Origin: Megasphaera sp. MJR8396C
GTDB taxonomy: Bacteria; Bacillota; Negativicutes; Veillonellales; Megasphaeraceae
Assembly: GCF_001546855.1 (NCBI RefSeq)
Contig: NZ_KQ958206.1
Location: 64,104-128,103 of the forward strand
Direction: 5' to 3'
DNA length: 64,000 nucleotides
Shown here piece by piece: positions 53,211 through 62,063 of this stretch (positions are counted from its first letter, which is position 1; every line of letters begins with the position of its first letter). Both the position numbers and the translations under genes were made by a program. Below the pieces are notes generated by a model. That model was not told the DNA's origin, did not search any database, and was given only the letters and a program-made list of their open reading frames with translations.

Positions 53211-54233
53211 GTGGGTATTACTATTTTAGCGACTATTTTTGTATTCAGCCTCATCGTCTTCATCCATGAATTGGGTCATTTTGCGACGGCAAAATGGGCC
53301 GGCATGCAAGTCGATGAATTCGCTATCGGCTTTGGACCGAAACTATACAGTACGCGCCGCGGCGATACGGAATACTCCCTGCGGGTGATTCCCCTCGGCG
53401 GGTTTAACCGCATTGCCGGCATGTCTGAAGAAGAGCCGCTCAATGAAAAATCCTTTTTGAATAAGTCCGTTCCGGCCCGGCTGGTCGTCATCGCTGCCGG
53501 CGGGATCATGAACTTTGTGCTGGCTATCGTCCTCTTTTGGGGCTTGTTCTTTGCCATCGGGACGGTGACCGTATCGCCGGAAGCCGTCGTCGGTTCGACC
53601 ATTTCCGGATCGCCGGCTGAACACTCCGGCCTTACCGAAGGGGACCGCATCGTTCGCATCGGCAATAAAGACATTTCCCAGTGGAGTGATATTTCTGAAG
53701 CCGTGGCTCCTTACAGCCATGCCGTCGTCACCGTTCAAATCGAACGGGACGGTAAGCGTCAGGATGTCGAAATGATCCCGGAAGTCGACAGCGCGTCTCA
53801 AAAGGTCATGCTCGGCGTCATGCCTATGACGACGGAAGAACGCCACGGATTCCTGGATTCGGGCATCATGGCCGTCCAGCGGACGGGAGAGATTTGCCGG
53901 CTCATGCTGGTCGGGATTTATCAGATGATAACCGGTCAGGAAAAGGCGGAAGTAGCAGGTCCCATCGGCGTTGCCCAGCTTGCCGGCCAGGTAGCCGCTT
54001 CGGGCTTTGCGAACCTGCTGATGTTTACGGCCTTCCTCAGCATCAACCTGGGGATTTTAAATCTCCTGCCCGTACCGCTTCTTGACGGTGGCTACATCAT
54101 CTTGCTGATCTTAGAAGGCATCATGCGTCGCCGCATGCCGGGGAAAGCCCTGTACTACATTCAAGTCGTTGGGATGGTACTCTTAGGATCGCTCTTCCTC
54201 TTTGCCATGTTCCAAGATCTTAGCCGGTTTTAG
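53211..54233 (+). CDS. rseP: Site-2 metalloprotease RseP (RIP zinc protease)
   Basis: This intramembrane protease cleaves membrane-bound anti-sigma factors and signal-peptide remnants. The zinc motif is FIHELGHFATAKW in the first transmembrane helix, a PDZ domain lies near residues 115-205 (SGSPAEHSGLTEGDRIVRIG), and the third metal ligand is in NLLPVPLLDGGYI. GTG start behind AAAGGTGA. Its substrate in this organism is not visible. Confidence 0.94.
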   Translation: MGITILATIFVFSLIVFIHELGHFATAKWAGMQVDEFAIGFGPKLYSTRRGDTEYSLRVIPLGGFNRIAGMSEEEPLNEKSFLNKSVPARLVVIAAGGIMNFVLAIVLFWGLFFAIGTVTVSPEAVVGSTISGSPAEHSGLTEGDRIVRIGNKDISQWSDISEAVAPYSHAVVTVQIERDGKRQDVEMIPEVDSASQKVMLGVMPMTTEERHGFLDSGIMAVQRTGEICRLMLVGIYQMITGQEKAEVAGPIGVAQLAGQVAASGFANLLMFTAFLSINLGILNLLPVPLLDGGYIILLILEGIMRRRMPGKALYYIQVVGMVLLGSLFLFAMFQDLSRF

Positions 54234-54248
54234 AAAGGGAGGCCTTTC

Positions 54249-55316
54249 ATGAAACGCAGACAATCGATTCCGGTTCAAGCCGGAAAGGTTACCATTGGCG
54301 GCAGTGCGCCCATTTCCATCCAGACCATGTCGACGGTAAGTCCGGCCCATACCGCAGAAGCTATTGCCGACGCTAAACGGCTGGCCTCGTACGGCGCTGA
54401 AATCCTGCGCTTTGCCGTCCCCGATATGGAAGCGGCCAAAGGACTGTCGGCCGTCGTCTCGGCCGTCGATATTCCCATCGTAGCCGATATCCACTTTGAT
54501 TATCGCCTGGCCTTGGCTGCCGTCGACAGCGGCGTTCAGGCCCTGCGCATCAATCCGGGGAATATCGGCGCCGATGACAACGTCGTCCGCGTCGTTGAAA
54601 AAGTCCGCCCCAAGGGCATTCCCATCCGCATTGGCATCAATACGGGCTCCCTTCCGGCAGATATCCTGAAGGCCCACGGCGGTCACCCGACGGCGGCGGC
54701 CATGGTAGAAGGGGCCCTGCGCCATATCCGTATTTTAGAACGCCTCGATTACCGCAACATGGTCATATCCCTCAAGGCTTCTGACGTTCCGCTCATGATC
54801 GAGTCGTATCAGGAATTGGCCGATAAAGTGCCCTATGCCCTCCATCTGGGCGTTACCGAAGCCGGTCTCGTCCGGGACGGCAGCATTAAGTCGGCCATCG
54901 GTATCGGAACCTTATTATACCAAGGCATCGGCGATACGATCCGCGTATCCCTTACGGATGATCCGGCGGAAGAAATCAAGGTCGGACAGACCATTCTCAG
55001 CTCCCTGGGACTGCGCCGCTTCGGACCGACCCTCATTTCCTGTCCGACCTGCGGCCGTACGCAGGTTCAGCTCATCGAACTTGCCAAAGAAGTCGAGGCG
55101 GCCATTTCTCATTTGACCGTGCCCATTAAGGTTGCCGTCATGGGCTGTGTCGTCAACGGACCGGGAGAGGCGAAAGAAGCCGATTTCGGCATTGCCGGCG
55201 GCAAGGGGAGCGGTATCGTCTTTGCCCATGGCAAGGTCCTTCGTACCGTACCGGAAGCGCAGCTTGTGCCTGCCCTTTTGGAAGAAATAGAAAAATCAAT
55301 CGCAAAGGAGTCTTAA
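54249..55316 (+). CDS. ispG: 4-hydroxy-3-methylbut-2-enyl diphosphate synthase IspG
   Basis: IspG (GcpE) uses a 4Fe-4S cluster to reduce MEcPP to HMBPP in the same pathway as Dxr. The cluster cysteines lie in CPTCGRTQ and MGCVVNGPGEAKEADFG; the TIM-barrel part has PISIQTMSTV, VADIHFDYRLAL and RINPGNIG. Length 355 is normal. It lies between rseP and proS with short gaps. Confidence 0.96.
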   Translation: MKRRQSIPVQAGKVTIGGSAPISIQTMSTVSPAHTAEAIADAKRLASYGAEILRFAVPDMEAAKGLSAVVSAVDIPIVADIHFDYRLALAAVDSGVQALRINPGNIGADDNVVRVVEKVRPKGIPIRIGINTGSLPADILKAHGGHPTAAAMVEGALRHIRILERLDYRNMVISLKASDVPLMIESYQELADKVPYALHLGVTEAGLVRDGSIKSAIGIGTLLYQGIGDTIRVSLTDDPAEEIKVGQTILSSLGLRRFGPTLISCPTCGRTQVQLIELAKEVEAAISHLTVPIKVAVMGCVVNGPGEAKEADFGIAGGKGSGIVFAHGKVLRTVPEAQLVPALLEEIEKSIAKES

Positions 55317-55319
55317 CTC

Positions 55320-57053
55320 ATGTTAGCATCCAAACTGTACAGTCCGACTCTCCGGGAAATCCCCGCCGACGCCGAAATTGCCAGCCATCAGTACATGCTC
55401 AAAGCCGGCCTCATCCGTAAAAACGGGGGCGGTTTATACTCATTCCTGCCTCTCGGCCGAAGAGTTACGCTCAAGATCGAAGCCATCATCCGCGAAGAAA
55501 TGGATGGTATCGGCGCTCAGGAAATCATGATGCCTATCGTCCAGCCGGCTGAAATCTGGCATGAATCAGGACGATGGAATGCCTATGGTCCGGAAATGTT
55601 TAAACTGGAAGACCGTCACGGCGGCCAGTTCTGCCTTGGCCCGACCCATGAAGAATTGATTACAACCTTGGTTCGCAACGAACTCCGTTCGTACAAACAG
55701 ATGCCGGTCACCTTATGGCAGATGCAGAATAAATACCGCGACGAAATCCGCCCGCGCTTCGGTCTCATGCGCAGCCGGGAATTCGTCATGAAGGACGCTT
55801 ATTCTTTCGACGTCGACGAAGAAGGACTGCATAAGAGCTATCAGGATGAGTACGACGCCTATACCCGTATCTTTACTCGCTGCGGCCTGGAATTCAAACA
55901 GGTTGAAGCCGACAGCGGCCAGATCGGCGGCAATCACAGTCATGAATTCATGGCCCTGGCCCAGGCCGGGGAAGCGGAAATCGTATCGTGCTCGCAGTGC
56001 GACTATGCGGCCGATATTGAAAAAGCTGTGGCCCCGACCCTTGACATGGCAGCTGAACCGGCTAAAGATGTCGAATTGATCGAAACGCCGAACTGTGCGA
56101 CTATTGAAGATTTGGCCAAGTTCCTGTCCATTCCTCTCGAAAAGACGATCAAGGCCGTGGCCTTCACAATCGACGGTGAAAAGACCGTCCTCTGCATGGT
56201 ACGCGGCGACCATCAGGTCAACGACGTGGCCGTCCAGAATTTTGTCGGCGGCAACGTCATCGAACCGGCAACGGAAGAAGAATTGAAGGCTCATGGCCTC
56301 CAGCCGGGCTATATGAGTCCTATCGATGCCGACAAACCCGATAATGAAACCTTCTTCATCCTCGTCGATCCGTCGGCTATGGCCGTTCCTAACGGCGTTA
56401 CCGGGGCCAATAAGTCGGGCTATCACTATCAGAACGTCAACCCGTCCCGTGATTTCAAGGACGTTACCGTTACGGCCATCCGCACCATGGTCGAAGGCGA
56501 CGCCTGCCCGCACTGCGGCGCACCGGTTCACGTCGTCCGCGGCATCGAAGTCGGCCAGGTCTTTGAACTGGGGACGAAGTATTCCGAAGCCCTTCATGCG
56601 ACCTTCCTCGACCAGAATGGCAAAGCGAAACCTTACGTCATGGGCTGCTACGGCATCGGCGTTACCCGTACCATTGCCGCAGCCATTGAACAGTTCCACG
56701 ATGAACACGGCATCATGTGGCCTGTCGCCATTGCGCCTTTTGAAGTCGCCGTCGTCCCGGTCAGCAGCAAAGACCAGGATCAGGTTCGCATTGCCGAAGA
56801 ACTCTATCGCGGCCTTCAAGCCACGAAGACCGACGTCCTCCTCGACGATAGAAACGAACGGGCTGGTGTCAAATTTAACGACGCTGACCTCATCGGCTAC
56901 CCCGTACGGGTTACGGTCGGCAAGAAGAGCGCCTCTGACGGAACGGTAGAAATCAAAGTTCGCCGTACCGGCCAGGAAGAAGTCGTTCCCATCGACCAGG
57001 CCATCGCCCGCGTTCAAGCCATCTTAGCTGACTTACGCAGCAAAAATATGTAA
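55320..57053 (+). CDS. proS: Prolyl-tRNA synthetase (bacterial type)
   Basis: This class II enzyme charges tRNA-Pro. Motif 1 to 3 regions are LPLGRRVTLKIEAIIREEMDGIG, KYRDEIRPRFGLMRSREFVMKDAYSFD and GCYGIGVTRTIAA. The insertion between about residues 225 and 400 is the editing (INS) domain that clears Ala-tRNA-Pro, and the anticodon-binding domain ends it. At 577 residues it is of bacterial (not archaeal-like) type. It starts 3 bases after ispG. Confidence 0.96.
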   Translation: MLASKLYSPTLREIPADAEIASHQYMLKAGLIRKNGGGLYSFLPLGRRVTLKIEAIIREEMDGIGAQEIMMPIVQPAEIWHESGRWNAYGPEMFKLEDRHGGQFCLGPTHEELITTLVRNELRSYKQMPVTLWQMQNKYRDEIRPRFGLMRSREFVMKDAYSFDVDEEGLHKSYQDEYDAYTRIFTRCGLEFKQVEADSGQIGGNHSHEFMALAQAGEAEIVSCSQCDYAADIEKAVAPTLDMAAEPAKDVELIETPNCATIEDLAKFLSIPLEKTIKAVAFTIDGEKTVLCMVRGDHQVNDVAVQNFVGGNVIEPATEEELKAHGLQPGYMSPIDADKPDNETFFILVDPSAMAVPNGVTGANKSGYHYQNVNPSRDFKDVTVTAIRTMVEGDACPHCGAPVHVVRGIEVGQVFELGTKYSEALHATFLDQNGKAKPYVMGCYGIGVTRTIAAAIEQFHDEHGIMWPVAIAPFEVAVVPVSSKDQDQVRIAEELYRGLQATKTDVLLDDRNERAGVKFNDADLIGYPVRVTVGKKSASDGTVEIKVRRTGQEEVVPIDQAIARVQAILADLRSKNM

Positions 57054-57071
57054 TTTATTAAAATCGGATGT

Positions 57072-57116
57072 AAAATAAGACGGAGAAAACTTGTATTCCT
57101 CTCCGTTTTATTTTAT
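57072..57116 (+). terminator. Intrinsic terminator of the pyrH-proS run
   Basis: AAATAAGACGGAGA and TCTCCGTTTTATTT pair (G-U allowed), with T-rich tail. The marR promoter's minus-35 lies inside the terminator loop. Confidence 0.85.
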
Positions 57117-57119
57117 ACT
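57091..57119 (+). promoter_or_regulatory. Promoter of the marR-family gene
   Basis: TTGTAT (57091-57096), 17 bases, TATACT (57114-57119). Confidence 0.65.
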
Positions 57120-57122
57120 TTT

Positions 57123-57138
57123 AATTAGTACACTAATT
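57123..57138 (+). promoter_or_regulatory. Putative MarR operator
   Basis: AATTAGT-AC-ACTAATT is a perfect inverted repeat with a two-base centre, placed where transcription should start, 19 bases before the marR ATG. Position and form suit autorepression. Confidence 0.65.
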
Positions 57139-57157
57139 AGAAGAGGAGGGTGAGCTT

Positions 57158-57640
57158 ATGGGTTTTGATGTATTCCCTACGCGGAAAGAATTGGAAAAAT
57201 ATGCACAGAATATTCCTGAAATTGAACCGTCGGCGGTCTTAGCCATGCTTCGCATTTCCCAGGCGGCTGAGTATGTCCGGGCTGCCATCAACGACGTGCT
57301 GGCCAGTCACTACCATTTGTCGCGGGGCAAACTGCGGGTCATGTTCGTCCTGTATCAAATGCCCGAAGGCATTGCGCCGTCTCAGCTCGCCGACCGGGCC
57401 GGTGTCACCCGGGCGACGATTACGACCATGGTCAAACGCATGGTCCGTGACGGACTGACCGAAGTGGCCATCGACCAGACCGATAAAAGAGACAAAAAAG
57501 TTCGCCTGACGGCTCAAGGACGGGAGTTTATGGATGATGTGCTGCCCGATCACTATCTCCGCATTTCAATGCTCATGAGCCGCCTCAGTGAAGCCGAACA
57601 GACGCAGCTTATTTTCTTGCTGACCAAGTTGAGCGGCTGA
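57158..57640 (+). CDS. MarR-family transcriptional regulator
   Basis: A 160-residue winged helix-turn-helix regulator. HTH and wing lie around residues 60-115: GIAPSQLADRAGVTRATITTMVKRMVRDGL, then DKRDKKVRLT in the wing. Flanking helices form the dimer interface. The AATTAGT repeat at its promoter suggests it controls itself. GGAGGGTGA lies before the ATG. No clear target gene stands next to it, since the following mazG has its own promoter after a terminator. Confidence 0.9.
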   Translation: MGFDVFPTRKELEKYAQNIPEIEPSAVLAMLRISQAAEYVRAAINDVLASHYHLSRGKLRVMFVLYQMPEGIAPSQLADRAGVTRATITTMVKRMVRDGLTEVAIDQTDKRDKKVRLTAQGREFMDDVLPDHYLRISMLMSRLSEAEQTQLIFLLTKLSG

Positions 57641-57660
57641 TTCCGATAGGGGGGTATTTG

Positions 57661-57692
57661 AAAGCTGAAAGGGAATCCTTTTCAGCTTTTTT
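57661..57692 (+). terminator. Intrinsic terminator of the marR gene
   Basis: AAAGCTGAAA and TTTTCAGCTTT with a short internal loop and a run of T. Confidence 0.9.
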
Positions 57693-57728
57693 CATGGACT
57701 GCGACCGCAGGCAGGATGTACTGCTAGC

Positions 57729-57757
57729 AGGACAGATGAAGGAGGTCGTGGTATAAT
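57729..57757 (+). promoter_or_regulatory. Predicted promoter of mazG
   Basis: AGGACA, 17 bases, TATAAT; the minus-35 is weak but the minus-10 is consensus and no other candidate lies between the terminator and mazG. Confidence 0.5.
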
Positions 57758-57798
57758 GACAGGCGTAAGCTATTTTGACAGAAATGAGGGACACTTCC

Positions 57799-58815
57799 AT
57801 GGAAATTAAAATCATCGCCTTAGGGACCGATGACCGTCCCCTCGATGCCTATGGGCAGGACGGGAAAAGCTTTGCCGAAACGTATGCACCCATCGTCGAC
57901 CTCTTATTGAAAGAGAGCCGCCTTCATGCCGTCGTCCACACTGTGCCCGGCGGACCGGACATGGCAGAAGCCGTGCGCCGCCTCATCGATCAGAAGCGGC
58001 AGGAAGAGGGACTGACTAAGGAACAGCTTCCCTTTGATATGACGCCCCTTACGGATGTTACGGCCAGACTTCGCCGCGAAGACGGCTGTCCCTGGGACCG
58101 CTCTCAGACGCACCGGACGCTGCGGCGATACCTCATTGAAGAAGTCTACGAAATGCTCGATGCCATTGACAACGAGGACACCGACGGCATCCGTGAAGAG
58201 CTGGGGGATATCCTCTATCAGGTGGCTATCCATGCCAGAATTGCCGAAGAAAAAGGCCTTTTCTCGGCGCAGGATGTTGTAAAAGATATCACAAATAAGA
58301 TGATTCGGCGTCATCCCTATGTTTTTAGCCAAAAAAGCCTTGAAAATATAGGGACGAGTATGTTAAACTGGGATAGATTAAAGCAAGGAGAACAACGCCA
58401 GCAGCACGCTCATCTGCTGGACGGAGTCGTTCCCGGCCTGCCGTCACTCCTGACTGCCGACAAGCTTCAGGAGAAAGCGTCTAAGGTCGGATTCGACTGG
58501 CCGGATGTAGAAGGCGTCTGGGAGAAGTTCCAGGAAGAATGGAATGAATTCCGTCAGGCCCTTGATGAAGGCGATCCTGTCCACGCTGAAGAGGAAGCTG
58601 GGGATGTCTTGTTCGTATTTGCTGATTTATGCCGACGCTATCATATAGAGCCGGAATGTGCGTTACATCGGGCTAATAGTAAATTCCGCCGCCGTTTTGC
58701 TCATGTCGAGGATCGGGTCAACCGGTCGGGCCGGCCATGGGAGGCGTTTTCACTGGATGAGTTGGACTCATTCTGGCAGGAAGCCAAGCGAATAGAACGG
58801 CAGGAAAAACTCTAG
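57799..58815 (+). CDS. mazG: Nucleoside triphosphate pyrophosphohydrolase MazG with shrunken N-terminal methylase-like domain
   Basis: The C-terminal 240 residues hold two MazG domains; the first has REDGCPWDRSQTHRTLRRYLIEEVYEMLDAI with the metal-binding EExxE (EEVYE) and EELGDILYQV, the second EAGDVLFVFADL. It hydrolyses NTPs, including aberrant ones, to NMP and pyrophosphate. The N-terminal 80 residues replace the 200-residue tetrapyrrole-methylase domain of YabN-type proteins; VVHTVPGGPDMAEAVRRL still resembles its VPGHP segment, so this is a reduced relic (338 residues in total against about 480). ATG 57799 follows GAGGG. Confidence 0.88.
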   Translation: MEIKIIALGTDDRPLDAYGQDGKSFAETYAPIVDLLLKESRLHAVVHTVPGGPDMAEAVRRLIDQKRQEEGLTKEQLPFDMTPLTDVTARLRREDGCPWDRSQTHRTLRRYLIEEVYEMLDAIDNEDTDGIREELGDILYQVAIHARIAEEKGLFSAQDVVKDITNKMIRRHPYVFSQKSLENIGTSMLNWDRLKQGEQRQQHAHLLDGVVPGLPSLLTADKLQEKASKVGFDWPDVEGVWEKFQEEWNEFRQALDEGDPVHAEEEAGDVLFVFADLCRRYHIEPECALHRANSKFRRRFAHVEDRVNRSGRPWEAFSLDELDSFWQEAKRIERQEKL

Positions 58816-58863
58816 ACTGTTAGTGTTAGGAAGATGTGACGATCCAAAGGAGGACCTAGTAAC

Positions 58864-59142
58864 ATGAACAAAACAGAATTAATCGCTGCAGTAGCACAGA
58901 AATCCGATTTGACGAAAAAAGACGCTGAAAAGGCTGTAAAGGCCGTATTCGAAGCTATTAGCGACAGCCTCACCCAGGGTGATAAAGTCCAGATCATCGG
59001 TTTCGGTACGTTTGAAGTCCGTCAGCGTAAAGCTCGCGAAGGCCGCAATCCTCGCAACAACGAACCTATCCAGATCGAAGCTTCCAAGACTCCGGCTTTC
59101 AAAGCAGGCAAACAGCTTAAAGATTTGGTTAACAACAAATAA
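58864..59142 (+). CDS. hup: DNA-binding protein HU
   Basis: A 92-residue nucleoid protein that bends DNA as a dimer. It has [25 protein letters not shown], the beta arm [24 protein letters not shown] and the terminal [20 protein letters not shown] lies before the ATG. It follows mazG by 48 bases and ends at a terminator. Confidence 0.97.
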   Translation: MNKTELIAAVAQKSDLTKKDAEKAVKAVFEAISDSLTQGDKVQIIGFGTFEVRQRKAREGRNPRNNEPIQIEASKTPAFKAGKQLKDLVNNK

Positions 59143-59153
59143 GTACGATCCCG

Positions 59154-59182
59154 AAGGGCCGCATGAAAAACGGCCCTTTTCT
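59154..59182 (+). terminator. Intrinsic terminator of hup
   Basis: AGGGCCG and CGGCCCT with T-rich tail. Confidence 0.85.
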
Positions 59183-59252
59183 TTTCATGCAAGTTGTCGT
59201 ACTATATAGTGGAAGGTGCAACGAAGGCTGTTTATAAAAGAAGGGATCCTAT

Positions 59253-60401
59253 ATGACAAAGAAAAAAGTCCTGATCCTGTCGGCCTCGATCGGTACAGGC
59301 CATACACAGGCAGCACGGGCTATAGAAGAATATGTCAAGACCATTCCTGAAGAATGTGATGTCGAACACGTAGATTTTCTGTCCAATGATATCTTGTCCA
59401 TCGACAACATCGTCAAAGAGACGTATATTAAGATTCTCGATGTCTTTCCGCTGTTATACGATTTGATGTACTACTCGTCACAAGGGTATAAGAAAGGCCT
59501 GGCCGTCAAAACCCTCTTTGCTTGGGGACTGAAACGGCGGCTGCTCAAGGTCTTAGCCGACCGGAAGCCCGATGTCCTGGTCTTTACCCATCCGTTTCCG
59601 GCAGGGGCGGCAGCGCTTTTAAAGCGCCAGCATCGCCTGAATATTCCCTTAGTCGGCGTCATTACCGATTTTGCGATCCATCAGCTGTGGGTCTATCCTC
59701 AAATCGACGTCTACTGTGTCGCTGCGACGCAGATTAAAGACCTGCTCATCGAACAGGGCGTAGCTGCCGATAAAATCGTCGTTTCAGGCATTCCCGTGCG
59801 CAAGGCTTTTGACCAGGAACGCTGGCACTGGGATGAGGAACATCGGAATAATAAAAATATCCTTATCATGGGCGGCGGCCTGGGAATGGGCTCTATCCGG
59901 CAATCACTGGCACTCCTGGATCAACTGTCCGTCGTCGACAGCTTTACCGTCGTAACCGGCTACAACGCCGATCTCTACGATGAATTGTCGAAGATGCGCG
60001 GGGAACTGGATCATGACGTAGAAATCCTCGGTTATACCAACCAGATTTCAAAACTCATGTGCCGGGCGTCACTGCTGCTCACCAAACCGGGAGCGCTTAC
60101 TTGTACAGAAGGCGCGGCGGTGCAGGTGCCGATGGTCCTATACAGTCCGATTCCGGGGCAGGAAGAGGCCAATGCCAAGTATATGCAGGCTAAAGGCTGT
60201 GCCGCCTGGGTGAAGAAACAGGAAGAACTGGTCTCCATCGTATCGGAATTATTTACGCATCCTGAAAAATTGGAAGCCATGTCAAAAGCCAGCCTCGACT
60301 GTCACCGCGACGGCGCACGGATTATCGGCAAAGAAATCATCCGCCTCTTACAGCCGGCAACAGATGCTGCCGTGCCGTCATCTTTGATATACGAACACTA
60401 A
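59253..60401 (+). CDS. Diacylglycerol glucosyltransferase-like enzyme (MGDG synthase/UgtP family)
   Basis: A 382-residue GT28-family glycosyltransferase of the UgtP/MurG type. The N-terminal MGDG-synthase domain begins KVLILSASIGTGHTQAARAIEEY; VGVITDFAIHQLWVYPQIDVYCVA follows, as in UgtP. The C-terminal donor domain has IMGGGLGMGSI and LLTKPGALTCTEGAAVQVPMVLYSPIPGQEEANAKY. It likely adds glucose from UDP-glucose to diacylglycerol at the inner membrane face, for glycolipids or a lipid anchor; the exact acceptor is inferred. AAGAAGGGAT lies before the ATG. Confidence 0.82.
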   Translation: MTKKKVLILSASIGTGHTQAARAIEEYVKTIPEECDVEHVDFLSNDILSIDNIVKETYIKILDVFPLLYDLMYYSSQGYKKGLAVKTLFAWGLKRRLLKVLADRKPDVLVFTHPFPAGAAALLKRQHRLNIPLVGVITDFAIHQLWVYPQIDVYCVAATQIKDLLIEQGVAADKIVVSGIPVRKAFDQERWHWDEEHRNNKNILIMGGGLGMGSIRQSLALLDQLSVVDSFTVVTGYNADLYDELSKMRGELDHDVEILGYTNQISKLMCRASLLLTKPGALTCTEGAAVQVPMVLYSPIPGQEEANAKYMQAKGCAAWVKKQEELVSIVSELFTHPEKLEAMSKASLDCHRDGARIIGKEIIRLLQPATDAAVPSSLIYEH

Positions 60402-60410
60402 AGAAAAGGG

Positions 60411-60449
60411 CCTCCTCGGTTTCGCTCTGCGAAACAAGAGGAGTTTTTT
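60411..60449 (+). terminator. Intrinsic terminator after the glycosyltransferase
   Basis: CTCCTC-gg-TTTCG pairs with CGAAA-caa-GAGGAG; run of T. Confidence 0.9.
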
Positions 60450-60468
60450 TCTAAAAGGAGTCTTTTTT

Positions 60469-61257
60469 GTGGAAGTTCAATTTTTTCATGCAAGCCTGTC
60501 TGTGGGTGTCCTGATTTTTATTATGGCCGGCGGTTTTTTAGCCGGTTTTGTCGATTCCATTGCCGGTGGCGGGGGACTCGTTTCGCTTCCCGTCCTGATG
60601 GCTGCCGGCCTGCCGCCTCATTTGGCTCTGGGGACCAATAAGTTTTCGGCAACCTTTGGCGCCGTCATGAGCGCCTGGCAATTCTTTAAGGCCGGTAAAG
60701 TCGATCGGCATTTGATGAAACGGGCCTTACCCTGTACTTTTATAGGGGCTGTGCTCGGCTGCCTGGTCATGCTGCATATGAGTGCGGAATGGCTTCAGCC
60801 GTTGATCATTCTGTCGCTGATGGCAGCGGCCGTCGTCGTCTTTACGCGGCGCAATCTCGGCTCGGTCAATACCTATGCTGGCGAGACCGGAAGAAACCTG
60901 ATTCTCACGGCTCTTTTTGCCGGCGCCATCGGTTTTTATGACGGCTTTGCCGGACCCGGTACGGGGACCTTTCTCATCGTCGCCTTTGCAGCCCTGGGCT
61001 TTGATTTTGTCACCGCCGCCGGGAACGCCAAGATGCTCAATCTCATGAGCAATATAACGGCCTTCGTCATCCTGGTCTGGTCGGGGACGATTCTCTATGT
61101 CTACGGCGTCGTCATGGCCCTGTGCATCTTTACGGGCGCCTTTTTTGGCTCTCGCCTGGCCATTCGCCGGGGGACCGGTTTTGTTCGAGTCGTCATGCTC
61201 GTCGTGACGGCAGCCCTTATTGGAAAGCTGGGCCTTTCCTATTTTGGCATTCTATGA
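60469..61257 (+). CDS. TauE/SafE family permease (YfcA-like)
   Basis: A 262-residue membrane protein with about eight hydrophobic segments. The TauE/SafE signature GFLAGFVDSIAGGGGLVSLPVL stands near residue 25, with LGTNKFSATFGAVMSA after it and the second repeat FYDGFAGPGTGTFLIV near 165. Members export sulfite, sulfoacetate or other organic anions; the substrate here is unknown. GTG start behind AAAGGAG. The next gene starts 10 bases after its stop. Confidence 0.88.
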   Translation: MEVQFFHASLSVGVLIFIMAGGFLAGFVDSIAGGGGLVSLPVLMAAGLPPHLALGTNKFSATFGAVMSAWQFFKAGKVDRHLMKRALPCTFIGAVLGCLVMLHMSAEWLQPLIILSLMAAAVVVFTRRNLGSVNTYAGETGRNLILTALFAGAIGFYDGFAGPGTGTFLIVAFAALGFDFVTAAGNAKMLNLMSNITAFVILVWSGTILYVYGVVMALCIFTGAFFGSRLAIRRGTGFVRVVMLVVTAALIGKLGLSYFGIL

Positions 61258-61267
61258 GGAGATCATG

Positions 61268-62005
61268 ATGAATACAGCACTGATTAGCGGCGGTACGTCG
61301 GGCATCGGCCTTGCGACGGCGGCCGTCCTCCTGGACCGCGGCTGGCAAGTTGCCGTCAGCGGCAGGGACGAGGCCAAAGGGGAGGCGGCTTTACAGCAGT
61401 TGGGACCGGAAAAGGCTGTCTGTTATATAAAAGGGGACGTCAGCCGGGATGAAGACTGCCGGAACATGGTGGATGAGACGGTCCGCCGGTTTGGCAGCCT
61501 CGACGGACTGGTGACGTCGGCCGGGATCTACGAGCAGGGACTCCTTGAAAACGTAACGCCTGACGAGGTACAGCAGCTCTTTGCTGTCAATGTCTACGGG
61601 ACCATTTCTCTTTGTAAATACGCCCTGCCGCACTTACGCCGCCGGCCGGGCAGTATCGTAACCGTCAGCAGTGATGCCGGCCTGCAGGGAAATATTGCCT
61701 GTTCCGTCTATGGGGCGACCAAAGGGGCTGTCGTGGCCTTTACCAAGTCCCTGGCCCTGGAAGCGGCACCGCATCAGATCCGGGTCAACTGCGTCTGCCC
61801 CGGTGACGTCGAAACGCCGATGCTTGAAAAGCAGCTGCGCGATCATCCTGACATGGAGCGAGAGACTATGAAAGAGCAGTATCCCTTGTACCGCCTGGCC
61901 CAGGCCGATGAGGTAGCCAAGGCCATTGCCTTTTTGCTCAGCGAAGATGCGTCCTTTATTACGGCAGCGGCACTTCCTGTTGACGGGGGTTTGACAAGCT
62001 GGTAG
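61268..62005 (+). CDS. SDR-family oxidoreductase
   Basis: A 245-residue classical short-chain dehydrogenase. Cofactor motif SGGTSGIGLATA, then SAGIYEQG (NAG replaced by SAG), catalytic serine in VSSDAGLQG, tyrosine and lysine in YGATKGAV, and NCVCPGDVETPM. It resembles 3-oxoacyl-ACP reductase/FabG-like or sugar dehydrogenases; substrate is not predictable. ATG 61268 has GAGGAG 6 bases upstream; ATG 61265 directly before is possible. It probably shares the transcript of the permease gene. Confidence 0.85.
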   Translation: MNTALISGGTSGIGLATAAVLLDRGWQVAVSGRDEAKGEAALQQLGPEKAVCYIKGDVSRDEDCRNMVDETVRRFGSLDGLVTSAGIYEQGLLENVTPDEVQQLFAVNVYGTISLCKYALPHLRRRPGSIVTVSSDAGLQGNIACSVYGATKGAVVAFTKSLALEAAPHQIRVNCVCPGDVETPMLEKQLRDHPDMERETMKEQYPLYRLAQADEVAKAIAFLLSEDASFITAAALPVDGGLTSW

Positions 62006-62063
62006 AAACATGGGAAAATATAAAATATAGTGTTTATTTCGTCAAAGAATGGGGTGTTAAAGT

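Noticed and set aside
57756-57809. A 17-codon upstream frame (MTGVSYFDRNEG) overlapping the mazG start, with GGAGG 10 bases before it
   Set aside because: Its ATG lies inside the consensus TATAAT that probably is the mazG minus-10 box, so it would not be in the transcript.
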